Below, piece by piece: positions 8,433 through 16,863 of a stretch of DNA of 64,000 nt. How positions within the stretch are numbered: the stretch's first letter is position 1; each line of letters opens with the position of its first letter. The position numbers were made by a program, and so were the translations under genes. The notes under the pieces were generated by a model. The model saw only the letters and a program-made list of their open reading frames with translations, was not told where the DNA came from and did not search any database. This stretch comes from Paenibacillus sp. JNUCC-31 (GTDB taxonomy: Bacteria; Bacillota; Bacilli; Paenibacillales; Paenibacillaceae), in the NCBI RefSeq assembly GCF_014844075.1, contig NZ_CP062165.1:868001-932000 (forward strand), read 5' to 3'.

Positions 8433-8789
8433 TTTTAACGATTAGGATGTATATCGCTTGTTGGCACAGGCGGAACAGAACCTAACGGCCTCTAGATTTT
8501 CTGTTTTTAAATTTTTCTTGCGGGTAATTCCCATTTTGATTGGTTTAACAGTAGGATGATAGTAAAAGTTTCACCTTCTCATCGGGTTTAGGTATAACAA
8601 AAAACAGGTCAATCGTAGTGGTCTCTGACCATACTTTACCTGTTTAATGTAATGCTATAACGTTATTTAGGACGACCATAACTTAACTTAACTTAACTAT
8701 TTATCAGGCGTAATCACTTAGATGCCACTTAGGGAAGTGGTGGTTTTATAATACGTTATATTAAATGGAATTTCTACTTCGGTTTTAAC
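8433..8789. other. Non-coding region with short repeats
   Basis: No gene was seen. It holds inverted arms aaacaggt/acctgttt (about 8602-8644), a short tandem of the unit taact (about 8683-8700) and a small hairpin at about 8722-8742. It may include the transcription end of the VgrG-like operon, which stops at 8790. Confidence 0.35.
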
Positions 8790-9299
8790 TTATACAGACT
8801 TCTTTATCATTATTTTAAAATCCTTATCCATTATGACAAATTCATCACTAATTCTAACTAATAAATCAGAATAGTTCTCTTCTAACTTGTACTTAAGTTC
8901 AGTAATAGAGACCGAGAAATTAATAATTAAATAAAGCTCTGTAATCCTGTAACTTTCAGTATCAAGAAACATTGTAACCTTAGTGATATCATTATCTTTT
9001 CGCTCCACCTGATTTATACTGTAGGTTATGTTTTTGTTGTTATCTTCTTTCATATTTTTAGAACCGAATAAGCTGCCTAGATTGATATAATTTGGATTCC
9101 CTTTTCTAAATATTGAAACTAAATCAACTACCAAGTTATTAAAAGATTTTTCATAGAATTCTTTTTGTAAGGCATTCCATTCATGATCTATAAAAGTAAA
9201 CCAATCTGGACTAATCGCCGAATTATCGATAACGCCAGGTATTGATTGCCTATATAGATCTGTCTTTAAGCCGAAAAATTCGTCATTACTTGTAGACAT
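8790..9299 (-). CDS. Candidate immunity protein for the VgrG-toxin fusion
   Basis: This is a 169-residue soluble acidic protein of no family I recognise. The chosen start ATG 9299 follows GGAGG by 8 bases, and the gene overlaps the end of the VgrG-toxin gene by 14 bases. The frame extends to 9314 without a better start. Base composition is clearly more AT-rich than the VgrG-like core genes and matches the toxin domain just upstream. That is typical of a toxin tip and immunity pair exchanged as a unit. The immunity role is inferred from this position. Confidence 0.65.
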   Translation of the reverse strand: MSTSNDEFFGLKTDLYRQSIPGVIDNSAISPDWFTFIDHEWNALQKEFYEKSFNNLVVDLVSIFRKGNPNYINLGSLFGSKNMKEDNNKNITYSINQVERKDNDITKVTMFLDTESYRITELYLIINFSVSITELKYKLEENYSDLLVRISDEFVIMDKDFKIMIKKSV

Positions 9300-12200
9300 T
9301 ATAAATACCTCCAATTTTATCAGCTATTGTTTCCATTAACATATCATTTACTTTGGCACTATGGCCTTCTTTCCAAAGTTGCATCATCTTAGGATCGTTT
9401 CTAAATAAATTCATAGTTTCTTTAAATATTTTTTCTACATCATAATACGGTACATTCCAGCCTGTTTCTCCCCTTTTCATACTGAATGTAAGGCCATTAG
9501 GAAGTGTTGCACGAATTTCAGCTGCATTATATGCTACGGCAGTTTCAATATCATTAAAACTGAGCATACCATTCGTTGGATGATTATGTGTGATTATAGC
9601 ATCCGTGATAAGATCTTTATAGGGAGCAAAGTTAATTTTAGTGGGATGTTCATCTGTTATTAATTTGCTTAGTACGTTACCATTTTTTTTAAAAATTGCC
9701 CCGTATTCAAAGCCTTCGTTTTTAATCATATCCTCCAAATACTTAATAGTCGATGTAGTACCGTCTGAATTACCATTTGTCGAACCTTTATATCGTTCTC
9801 CTTCAGAAGCTTTCCCCGTTGCAGAAGCTTTACTTCTAGAATTATACGTAGGCTCCCTTTTCGAATCTGCTCCTGCCCTAGTTAGATCATCTTGTTGAAC
9901 CTGCTGCTTCCAGGCTGCCCATGTATCACCTAGAGCTGAACTGTTCTTACTGTTAACCAGCTTGTCCGCTGCCTTATTTAACCCATGCTTGGCCAGCATA
10001 GCCAGGTTTACAACCATCAACGTAATACCCAACTTATCCAGCAAATCCTGATCCATTCCAAGAAACGTTGGATTCGTATTGGCGTTTCCGTTCTTCAGAT
10101 CATTCAACTTCTCCGCGTTAACCACGATCATGGAGACGCCCAGCGCAGCATCCGCTACAGCCAGCATGTACAGAGATCCTCCACCTGTTGGTATCGCCGC
10201 TATAATTGCAACTACCCCGAATAAGATGTTGAATTCTGCAATCAATACTTGGGGACCAATAATAAGCTCTTCGAACGTATATCGGGATAAGTATACCGTT
10301 TTTTGGGTTTGTTTGCTCAAGTAGTCGGGCTTTTGCGGTATGCCATAGGCAAGTTCCATCTGTTCCAGCCAAGGACTGATCTTTTCCAATACGCCCCCGA
10401 TTCCGGTAGCTTCCACGAACTGCTGGATCATCCCTGGCTTTCCGCTCGATCCAGCCGGTCGGGAGGATCCTTGACCGCTCAGCACTGGAGGAGCTGGCAT
10501 CATCGCATGGATTTCCTCTGATGACTTGCCTGCTTGCCCCCCTTGTTCCATCACCTGTTTGGCTTGCTGCTTCCAATCGTACATCGCCGTTCGATCCTGG
10601 TCCATCTGGTCGTAAACCTTCTGCTGGCTTGCCAGTTCGGCCTGTTTTTCTGCTTTGCTTTTCTTTTCCGGCTCTGCAGCAGACTGATTGATATACTTTT
10701 GTTGATAGATTGTTTTTTGTTCATTGGAAGACATGGTGCTCAGCCAGTTCTTGGCTTGATCCTTCATTCCCGGATCACTCTTAGCCTTCTCGGCTACTTG
10801 ATTACGAATATCCGCTCGCTGCCCATTCGTTAGCTGAACTGCAGCCTTGAGTTGGAGCGATAGATCGATCTCTTGTTTCGCAATTTCTCCTTGAGCGAGC
10901 TTATCTAGATACAACTCTTCCAGCTCTTCTTCGGTTAGAAGATCCACAAAGTCCACTTCGATCTTCTGGAAGTCAACCTTGGCACTCTGAATCCCCATCC
11001 GGTTACCGTTCAGGATAACATACTGGTCCGTATTCGTCTGGAGTACAATTTCCTGCTCAGCACGGATTCGAAGAGATTCGAGAACTCCCTCTTCACCCCC
11101 ACTGCCGGCTTCAATCTGATTTCCTGCTACAACGAGAAGATCCTCGCTGGCATTCAGCGTGATATTTCCTCCATCCAGATGCAGGCTAACGGTCCCTTTC
11201 TCAAATAATACCCCGTCATCTCCCAGCTGCATTTTGGCCTCACCAGGCATCTCGAATACTTTTGTGGAAGGTTTCTGGAACACCGTCCGGCTCTTCATTT
11301 CCTCGCCGCCGCCACGAACCGAATTAATAGCCATCGCCTTTTTCTCTGTGCCACTGGGGAAATAGACCTTAATGCGAGCCCCCTCATCCGGCAGACAGTG
11401 AAAGATATTGTTGCCCTCTCCCGAATAAGGAAACCACCAATTTCCCTGCTGATCATGTGCATCATCGATATCTAAATGCACCTTCACCATGTTGTTTGCG
11501 CGTTTGATCACGCGTCCTTCCAAAGACATCCCTTGGAGTTTATCATTACGGCGGGATTTTCGGCGCAAACTCTGGCGTTTTACCAGCAAGTATTCATACT
11601 GTAATAAACCTGCTGAGTAGCTGATCACGGACTCGGAGACCACCCACATTTGTTTCTTAAATGACACATCATCGCCAACTTGGCAATACTGATCACTGGT
11701 TACTCGGTAGTTAACAAAATCGGCTTCCACTAGCCGCTCGGCATCCTTGCCTTCAGCATTAGCTCGAAGCTCTTCATAGACAGCTCGATCTTTCATGGCC
11801 TTGTAACGCCGGACATGTAGCTCTTTACCCCAGGATAAGTCCGGGACACCAAAGTAGACACGAGGTGCATCCATGGATACGTCCGGTAAAATGACCGTCC
11901 CCACTCTAGAAGCAAGTCGCTTCAGAAATTTCCAATCCGTTTCTTCGTACTGTACCAACAAAGCACCTATGGAAGCCTGGTCACTTGTCGCCATATTCTG
12001 GGCATCCCCTGAGGCATAATTCCGAACCAGCTGCCGAATCGCATCGGTATAGGTCAGATGCTTGTTCTGATACGAGCGACTCCGCGGCTTCATATCCATA
12101 ATATATGTACGTGATAAAGCCTCCACTTCTAAAAGGGGGATACCGTCTTCCATCTGTATATCGACTTTGGTAATTCCTCCGGCGAACCACCCCTCCGGTC

Positions 12201-12405
12201 TGGCATCCGTTGGCTTCTGCAGAACGAGGCTGTCGTTAAAGGAACTCTGGAGGAGGCATTGCTCTGCCTCCTCTTCGCTCATGTGGGCTGTAAAAACACA
12301 ACGTGTATGTGCATTGAAAGCTCGCTCAATTCGGAAACTGCGGAGGTCCTTGATCTTGTAGGGCCACTGCAGTTCAAATCCATCTCCCTGATAGTTAACA
12401 TCCAT
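9286..12405 (-). CDS. VgrG-like spike protein with C-terminal toxin extension
   Basis: This encodes 1039 residues in a modular layout. Residues 1-290 resemble the gp27-like half of VgrG, with the hallmark YEETDWKFLKRLAS at 153-166. Residues 292-365 are an OB-fold (gp5-like) segment. About 390-490 is a repetitive beta-strand region like a spike needle. About 490-690 is Lys/Gln/Glu-rich and predicted helical. About 710-765 holds a hydrophobic helical stretch, followed by a second at 790-805. A Ser/Gly/Thr-rich linker (about 845-885) leads to a C-terminal domain with H940-N-H942-P, S949 and D952, resembling a JAB/MPN-type metal site. There is no signal peptide. Base composition turns AT-rich in the last 600 bases, suggesting a recently exchanged toxin tip. 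GGAGGAGGG precedes the start by 7 bases. Confidence 0.8.
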   Translation of the reverse strand: MDVNYQGDGFELQWPYKIKDLRSFRIERAFNAHTRCVFTAHMSEEEAEQCLLQSSFNDSLVLQKPTDARPEGWFAGGITKVDIQMEDGIPLLEVEALSRTYIMDMKPRSRSYQNKHLTYTDAIRQLVRNYASGDAQNMATSDQASIGALLVQYEETDWKFLKRLASRVGTVILPDVSMDAPRVYFGVPDLSWGKELHVRRYKAMKDRAVYEELRANAEGKDAERLVEADFVNYRVTSDQYCQVGDDVSFKKQMWVVSESVISYSAGLLQYEYLLVKRQSLRRKSRRNDKLQGMSLEGRVIKRANNMVKVHLDIDDAHDQQGNWWFPYSGEGNNIFHCLPDEGARIKVYFPSGTEKKAMAINSVRGGGEEMKSRTVFQKPSTKVFEMPGEAKMQLGDDGVLFEKGTVSLHLDGGNITLNASEDLLVVAGNQIEAGSGGEEGVLESLRIRAEQEIVLQTNTDQYVILNGNRMGIQSAKVDFQKIEVDFVDLLTEEELEELYLDKLAQGEIAKQEIDLSLQLKAAVQLTNGQRADIRNQVAEKAKSDPGMKDQAKNWLSTMSSNEQKTIYQQKYINQSAAEPEKKSKAEKQAELASQQKVYDQMDQDRTAMYDWKQQAKQVMEQGGQAGKSSEEIHAMMPAPPVLSGQGSSRPAGSSGKPGMIQQFVEATGIGGVLEKISPWLEQMELAYGIPQKPDYLSKQTQKTVYLSRYTFEELIIGPQVLIAEFNILFGVVAIIAAIPTGGGSLYMLAVADAALGVSMIVVNAEKLNDLKNGNANTNPTFLGMDQDLLDKLGITLMVVNLAMLAKHGLNKAADKLVNSKNSSALGDTWAAWKQQVQQDDLTRAGADSKREPTYNSRSKASATGKASEGERYKGSTNGNSDGTTSTIKYLEDMIKNEGFEYGAIFKKNGNVLSKLITDEHPTKINFAPYKDLITDAIITHNHPTNGMLSFNDIETAVAYNAAEIRATLPNGLTFSMKRGETGWNVPYYDVEKIFKETMNLFRNDPKMMQLWKEGHSAKVNDMLMETIADKIGGIYNVYK

Positions 12406-12433
12406 TTCGATACCCTCCTCCGTTATGCCAGCC

Positions 12434-13096
12434 TTACCTTACAGCAAACTCCGGAGGAGCCGGATCCATGCCATTGGTTAACAAGCGTATCTGTCCTCCA
12501 CACGTACAGAACAGGCAGGACTTACTGGTCAGGGCCGGTACTCCCTGAATGGACACATTGGGACTTCCATTGGTCCACTGGGGCTTTGCCCCTGCCAATG
12601 CCTCGATCAGTGCACTTAACGAAGGCTTTGACATCACTGTGCTTTGAGCAGAAGCCGAGGCGGTGGGCATAATTCCAGGGGCACAAGGGTAGATAGCCTG
12701 TCCACATGTTGGTTCTGTTGGATCGGGGTCAATAATGTACGAAGGATCCGATTTGGGTCCTGCGACACGTTCAGCTAACTTCATCGGATGCAGCTCACTC
12801 CGGCAATACCCGAAGGAGTAGAAGTTCCCGTCGATTTCCTGTCCCATTTTTGTATAAGGTATACCGTGAATCGTCCCTGGCTCAGAAGTGGACGTGGCAC
12901 AATCCTCGACCGTTAGCATCGGGCTACCGTTTATGTACACCCCATTGGGCTCCAGCTTGTTCAGTACCTCCTCATGGGTTCCAAACGTACAATGCATATA
13001 GGCTCCTGCCGTTACATATGTATCTTCACTCCTCCAGGGGGAGGACAGCAGCTTGTTTAGCGTATCCTTCGTTAAGATTGTATCTGTAACTCCCAT
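12434..13096 (-). CDS. DUF4280 PAAR-like spike-tip protein
   Basis: This is a 220-residue protein matching the DUF4280 family. An N-terminal GAYMHCTFG is followed by the strand NGVYINGSPMLTVEDC. The C-terminal half repeats the theme with VSIQGVPALTSKSC and a CTCGGQIRL ending. DUF4280 is regarded as PAAR-like, that is, a conical tip that sits on a VgrG spike. It lies between the two VgrG-like genes of this operon. The stop of the gene before it abuts this ATG, and AAGGAG lies 7 bases upstream of it. Confidence 0.85.
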   Translation of the reverse strand: MGVTDTILTKDTLNKLLSSPWRSEDTYVTAGAYMHCTFGTHEEVLNKLEPNGVYINGSPMLTVEDCATSTSEPGTIHGIPYTKMGQEIDGNFYSFGYCRSELHPMKLAERVAGPKSDPSYIIDPDPTEPTCGQAIYPCAPGIMPTASASAQSTVMSKPSLSALIEALAGAKPQWTNGSPNVSIQGVPALTSKSCLFCTCGGQIRLLTNGMDPAPPEFAVR

Positions 13097-13624
13097 CTAC
13101 ATGTCTCCTTCTGTGATCTGAATCGGTCTGACGTTCAAACCATATATACCTGCCCGCAGTAGACGTTCTGCCAGTTCAAGACGAACAATCACCAGCTGAG
13201 TCCGATAATACGGAATGAGGAATGCAGGTTCTTGTTCAAGGCCGCTGAGATCAGCCATTATGCTCATAACCTGCCCGCTCTGGATCAAGGCTTGATCAGG
13301 CGCGATACACGTCGCCTTCGGCAGATCCATCCAGTGATAGAATGTCTGGTTATACTGTTCCAGGTTCATCACCACAACTCTTTTAGAAGTAATCTCAGGT
13401 GCAAGCTTCATGATGAGCTTGGATAACTCATCACCGAGCAGCAGCAAAGGATATTGCGCAAGGATACTGGCAGAAGAAAAGGGCTGACCACTCTTCACAT
13501 AAACGACTTCCTCTTCAGCAGCATAGTCATAACCTTGAAGCATTCGCTCTGGCCATTGAAGGCTGGCTCCGTTGGAAGAAAGCTGTCTGTCATGTTCGAT
13601 CACGTAGTAATTTGTTTCGCTCAT
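13097..13624 (-). CDS. Imm11-like (DUF1629-like) protein
   Basis: This is a 175-residue soluble protein. Its C-terminus (RLLRAGIYGLNVRPIQ) and its general pattern of strands resemble the Imm11/DUF1629 family first described as immunity proteins. The match is tentative. The start ATG 13624 overlaps the stop of the pentapeptide-repeat gene (ATGA), so translation is coupled, and GGTGGAG precedes it. Because it sits between spike genes and not after a toxin, an adaptor or chaperone role for loading the spike is as likely as immunity. Confidence 0.55.
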   Translation of the reverse strand: MSETNYYVIEHDRQLSSNGASLQWPERMLQGYDYAAEEEVVYVKSGQPFSSASILAQYPLLLLGDELSKLIMKLAPEITSKRVVVMNLEQYNQTFYHWMDLPKATCIAPDQALIQSGQVMSIMADLSGLEQEPAFLIPYYRTQLVIVRLELAERLLRAGIYGLNVRPIQITEGDM

Positions 13625-14766
13625 GAATTTTTCTCCACCCATTCAATAGCAGCGCGCTGTTCAGCAGTTAACTGCACCCGAAATCGATCTTGTACAAGCA
13701 TCTGGCTTCCTGCCAGATCAGCCCCGGTGAAATCTACCTGCTCCAGCTGTGCACCTGTAAAGTCACCCGCAATTTTCGCATATCGAAAACTTGCATGATT
13801 CAGATTGGCTCCCTGAAACTGGACACCGTTCATACCGTAGAACAGTCCATGTGTATCGACGAAGGTCTCGCGGCCACCCAAAGCACCATTGAATCTTGCC
13901 TTGCTCAGATCACACCCTCGAAAGTCCGCATCATACAAAAGCGTCTCTCCAAAGTTGACATGATCACACTGGCACCGCATAAACCGAGTTCCCAGTAGGC
14001 TCGTCCCCTCCATGTGGCTACTGCTAAGTTTCACTTCTTCGAACCGAGCGTAATTGAAATCTATTTCCCCATAATCCCCCTGCGTAAGATCTACACTCGC
14101 AATATGTTCATAGATGTATTCACTGGTCAGCTTGCTCTCCAGCCAACCCTTACAAGTTATCGAGCTGCGCTGCATCCCATTCATTCGGTATACCGATTCA
14201 GTCACTTCATGATCCTGAAATTCACCAACACGAACTTCAAATTCTATGTCCTTGTTTAAGTTCTGAAATGAATCTAGTTTACGAATGTCATCCATTGCAT
14301 AACGGACAGCATGTACCATATAGACATGAAAAGGATACAACTGTCCTGTTTGCCATGCATGAAGGGCAACCTGATCAATCCGGTTCATATATCTCTTGCG
14401 ACTGCTCTCACATTCCTCGAACCACTGTTCCATATAACGATAAATCCAGCTTGCATCGTATAGAAACCCGCTCGCGGGCATCTCCCCCTCACGGTACCGA
14501 TCACTCGCGTGTAGCATATAAGCCGGATCTCCCTGATTCAGCCTGGTCCGCATTAACGATACGTGCAGCGTACTGCATGCCTGTAGCTCACCCTGTTCTT
14601 GTTGCAATCTTACCCGTTCACAGAAGGCGTCAAATAGAGGAACAATTCCCTGTACTATCTCTTGCCGATGCCTAACATAATAGGCGTGCAACTCCTGTAT
14701 CTTGCTATTCCGAAGTGGCAGCACTTCCTGTTCCAAGAACTGCTGCCACAGCTCCATCTGATGCAT
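13621..14766 (-). CDS. Pentapeptide-repeat protein of the VgrG-like operon
   Basis: This is a 381-residue protein. The first 190 residues are helical and lack repeats. From about 225 to 355 it has pentapeptide repeats of the A(D/N)Lxx type (for example DADFRGCDLSKARF and GADLAGSQM), which fold as a right-handed beta-helix. Pentapeptide-repeat proteins also accompany VgrG/PAAR genes in Gram-negative type VI clusters, where some act as effector adaptors. The same role here is an inference from context. GAGGGG lies 7 bases before the start, and the gap to the upstream VgrG-like gene is 20 bases. Confidence 0.8.
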   Translation of the reverse strand: MHQMELWQQFLEQEVLPLRNSKIQELHAYYVRHRQEIVQGIVPLFDAFCERVRLQQEQGELQACSTLHVSLMRTRLNQGDPAYMLHASDRYREGEMPASGFLYDASWIYRYMEQWFEECESSRKRYMNRIDQVALHAWQTGQLYPFHVYMVHAVRYAMDDIRKLDSFQNLNKDIEFEVRVGEFQDHEVTESVYRMNGMQRSSITCKGWLESKLTSEYIYEHIASVDLTQGDYGEIDFNYARFEEVKLSSSHMEGTSLLGTRFMRCQCDHVNFGETLLYDADFRGCDLSKARFNGALGGRETFVDTHGLFYGMNGVQFQGANLNHASFRYAKIAGDFTGAQLEQVDFTGADLAGSQMLVQDRFRVQLTAEQRAAIEWVEKNS

Positions 14767-14786
14767 GATCTAGCCCCTCACTGTCT

Positions 14787-16346
14787 TTATTGGTTCATTA
14801 AGATCTCAATCCCTTTAATGACAACCTGGCCTTGGTCGATGGTTAGACCGCCGTTTCCATCCTTGGTTGACAGATCTATTTGGTTAGCTAGCATGACGAC
14901 GGACTCGGATACCATTTCAATCTGCTTACTTGCCTGAAGGGTAATCTTGTTCTCACAGTTCAGGATAATGGTTCCTGCACTGGTCAGCGTCAGAGTCGCT
15001 CCTCCTGTGGCTCCAGTAATGGTGATTTTGTCTTCTTCAAAGGTAATCTTCTGTCCAGTCGGTGTAAGTAGGAATTTGGTGTTGGGATTGGCCATCAGAT
15101 CTTCTTTTAAATCCTTGTCATATTGCACAATGGGCTGCAATTGCTCCTGCTGAACAACCGTAGTGGTGATCCCTCCTCCACCACCTCCAGTTTGGGTAGT
15201 TTGGGCCGATGCAGGCGACGAAGAAGGTGATGAGATGGCCTCTTCCGGTATTTTCTTGCGAACAGAGCTCAGTGCAATGCCTTCCGCCTCCCTTGCATTA
15301 GGAAAGTAAAGACGGATACTATCCCCTTGCTCAGGCATACAGTACCACCCAGTCTGATCATCCGAAGCATACATGGTGGAGTAAGGGAACAGATTGGCCG
15401 TGGCCAGACTCCATTCCTGATCACAGTCCAACTGGACTTTAACCTCATCTCTCACGACGCCCATAATCTGTCCTGAAATGGATGCACCGACAAGGCGTGA
15501 GTTGTATCGCTTACGTTGATAAGCAGATTTCATGTGCCCGAGCACATAATGGTGGATAAGTAGCCCTTGCTGCATTTCGGTCCGAATTTCAAAGACGTTG
15601 AGTCTTTGCCCTTTAAACTGTACCTCATCCCCAAGTTGCAAAACTCGGTCATGTACCTTAACTTCATATCGGATATAAGCCTGTTCACTAAGGCCACTAG
15701 CACCTTGCGCTTCTTGTTGATAGGCCAGCATGTCCTTATACATGCGGTAATGCGTTGCTTCCAGCTTGCCTGCATCCCGTTGCTCGGGTATACCTAGATA
15801 GATACGAATGCGTTTTTCCGTTGATACAGGAATCAATACCGTATGATAATGAGACGCTAATCGCTGCAGAAACTCCCAGTCGGTCTCCTGATATTGGAGT
15901 GTATAAGCTCCAAGTTTTTTCTTTTCCATAAACGTATTGAATGTCTGACCGTCTGGATAGAGCCCGCTAATCTTCTGCATGACATCTGGAATCAAACTGG
16001 CAGCATTCTGAAAGGAACGTGTCTCGCGCTTAATATCCATGGCATGCGTATGCGAGACGGCTTCCGCCTCTAGCCAGTACACCTGATTTTCCACTCTGAC
16101 CTGGAGCTTCAGAATGACACCGTGAAATAACCGCTGTTTTTGTCCATGTTCATCGGTATAAAACAATTCAACGGGAGTGCTCTCATCGGCCATACGTACG
16201 TATTGCTCTTCTTTTTCCTCTGGAATGACCCCAGTGAATCTTAACTTCCCGTGCTCATGAACTTTCATATGTATCGCAACTTGATGTATTCGAATCTCAA
16301 AAGGCTGTATCTGGAGTTGCTCGTAACTAATTGTCGCGAGTGTCAT
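14787..16346 (-). CDS. VgrG-like spike protein
   Basis: This is a 519-residue protein without a toxin extension. Residues 1-285 resemble the gp27-like part of VgrG, including YQETDWEFLQRLASHY at 152-167. Residues 286-360 are an OB-fold-like segment containing SGQIMG and WYCMPEQGDSIRLYFP. A Ser/Gln/Gly linker (about 370-395) leads to a C-terminal repeat of alternating hydrophobic strands (about 420-519), as in a spike needle. It is the first gene of the operon and GAGAGG precedes its start. The upstream 150 bases are AT-rich and presumably hold the promoter. Related proteins are labelled phage late control D or contractile injection system proteins. Confidence 0.8.
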   Translation of the reverse strand: MTLATISYEQLQIQPFEIRIHQVAIHMKVHEHGKLRFTGVIPEEKEEQYVRMADESTPVELFYTDEHGQKQRLFHGVILKLQVRVENQVYWLEAEAVSHTHAMDIKRETRSFQNAASLIPDVMQKISGLYPDGQTFNTFMEKKKLGAYTLQYQETDWEFLQRLASHYHTVLIPVSTEKRIRIYLGIPEQRDAGKLEATHYRMYKDMLAYQQEAQGASGLSEQAYIRYEVKVHDRVLQLGDEVQFKGQRLNVFEIRTEMQQGLLIHHYVLGHMKSAYQRKRYNSRLVGASISGQIMGVVRDEVKVQLDCDQEWSLATANLFPYSTMYASDDQTGWYCMPEQGDSIRLYFPNAREAEGIALSSVRKKIPEEAISSPSSSPASAQTTQTGGGGGGITTTVVQQEQLQPIVQYDKDLKEDLMANPNTKFLLTPTGQKITFEEDKITITGATGGATLTLTSAGTIILNCENKITLQASKQIEMVSESVVMLANQIDLSTKDGNGGLTIDQGQVVIKGIEILMNQ

Positions 16347-16499
16347 GACCTCTCACCTACTTACTTTTTTTTATTCTGATGCTTTAATTTACTATTTATC
16401 GACTTTTAACATATGTTTGTTTATACATTATCCTTAAATTCAATAAAAAGGATATAAAATAAGACTTTACTCATATTCCATAAATTCCTAAACGCGAAT

Positions 16500-16525
16500 A
16501 AAAAAGAGCAGCGCGCTTGCTACTC
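16500..16525 (-). terminator. Minus-strand terminator
   Basis: On the minus strand gagtagc pairs with gctgctc (one wobble) around a 6-base loop and is followed by TTTTTTATT. Confidence 0.65.
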
Positions 16526-16562
16526 CTCCTTTATTCCTACGCTTTGGATTCTTATTTAGGTA

Positions 16563-16760
16563 TCATCTGTTAACAATCCACTTTTCAGCTTCTTCTTGTC
16601 GACCCAGAATATATCGCCCATGGCCGTGATTTCTCCCGAATCGTGAAGTAATTGCTTGTCTTAAATACAACTGTGGGACAAGGTAACTTTCATAGGCTGC
16701 CGTATTCTAAGTAATAATGACATCTGGAGTCAAATCCAATACCTTCTCTAAAGAGATGCT
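16563..16760 (-). pseudogene. Remnant of an iron-siderophore ABC substrate-binding protein
   Basis: Three minus-strand frames together spell a typical Peripla_BP_2 (FhuD-type) sequence: SLEKVLDLTPDVIIT, then a TAG, then PTVVFKTSNYFTIRE in a second frame, EITAMGDI in a third, and ILGRQEEAEKWI back in the first. At least two indels and a nonsense codon have destroyed it, and the rest of the gene is missing. Confidence 0.7.
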
Positions 16761-16863
16761 CCCCTCCAAGAACCAACAGAACCCCGGCAGCACGTCTGCA
16801 TTCAGCAGCGCACAACCGGGGTTCACCATTATTTTAATTATTACTAATATCTCTTAACCTAAC

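Larger units (their letters stand above)
16347..16863. other. Intergenic region: operon promoter, terminator and a wrecked gene
   Basis: From right to left it holds an inverted repeat (gaaccccgg at 16779-16787 with ccggggttc at 16816-16824) just downstream of the sleB-type gene, the siderophore-binding protein remnant at 16563-16760, the minus-strand terminator at 16500-16525, and an AT-rich stretch (16347-16490) that probably carries the promoter of the VgrG-like operon. Confidence 0.5.

Noticed and set aside
14268..14675. Long plus-strand frames opposite the VgrG-like and pentapeptide genes
   Set aside because: They lie fully within supported minus-strand genes and have no ribosome binding sites.
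16779..16824. gaaccccgg/ccggggttc inverted repeat as terminator of the sleB-type gene
   Set aside because: The stem is good, but the loop is long and no clear T run follows on the minus strand, so I kept it only as an inverted repeat.
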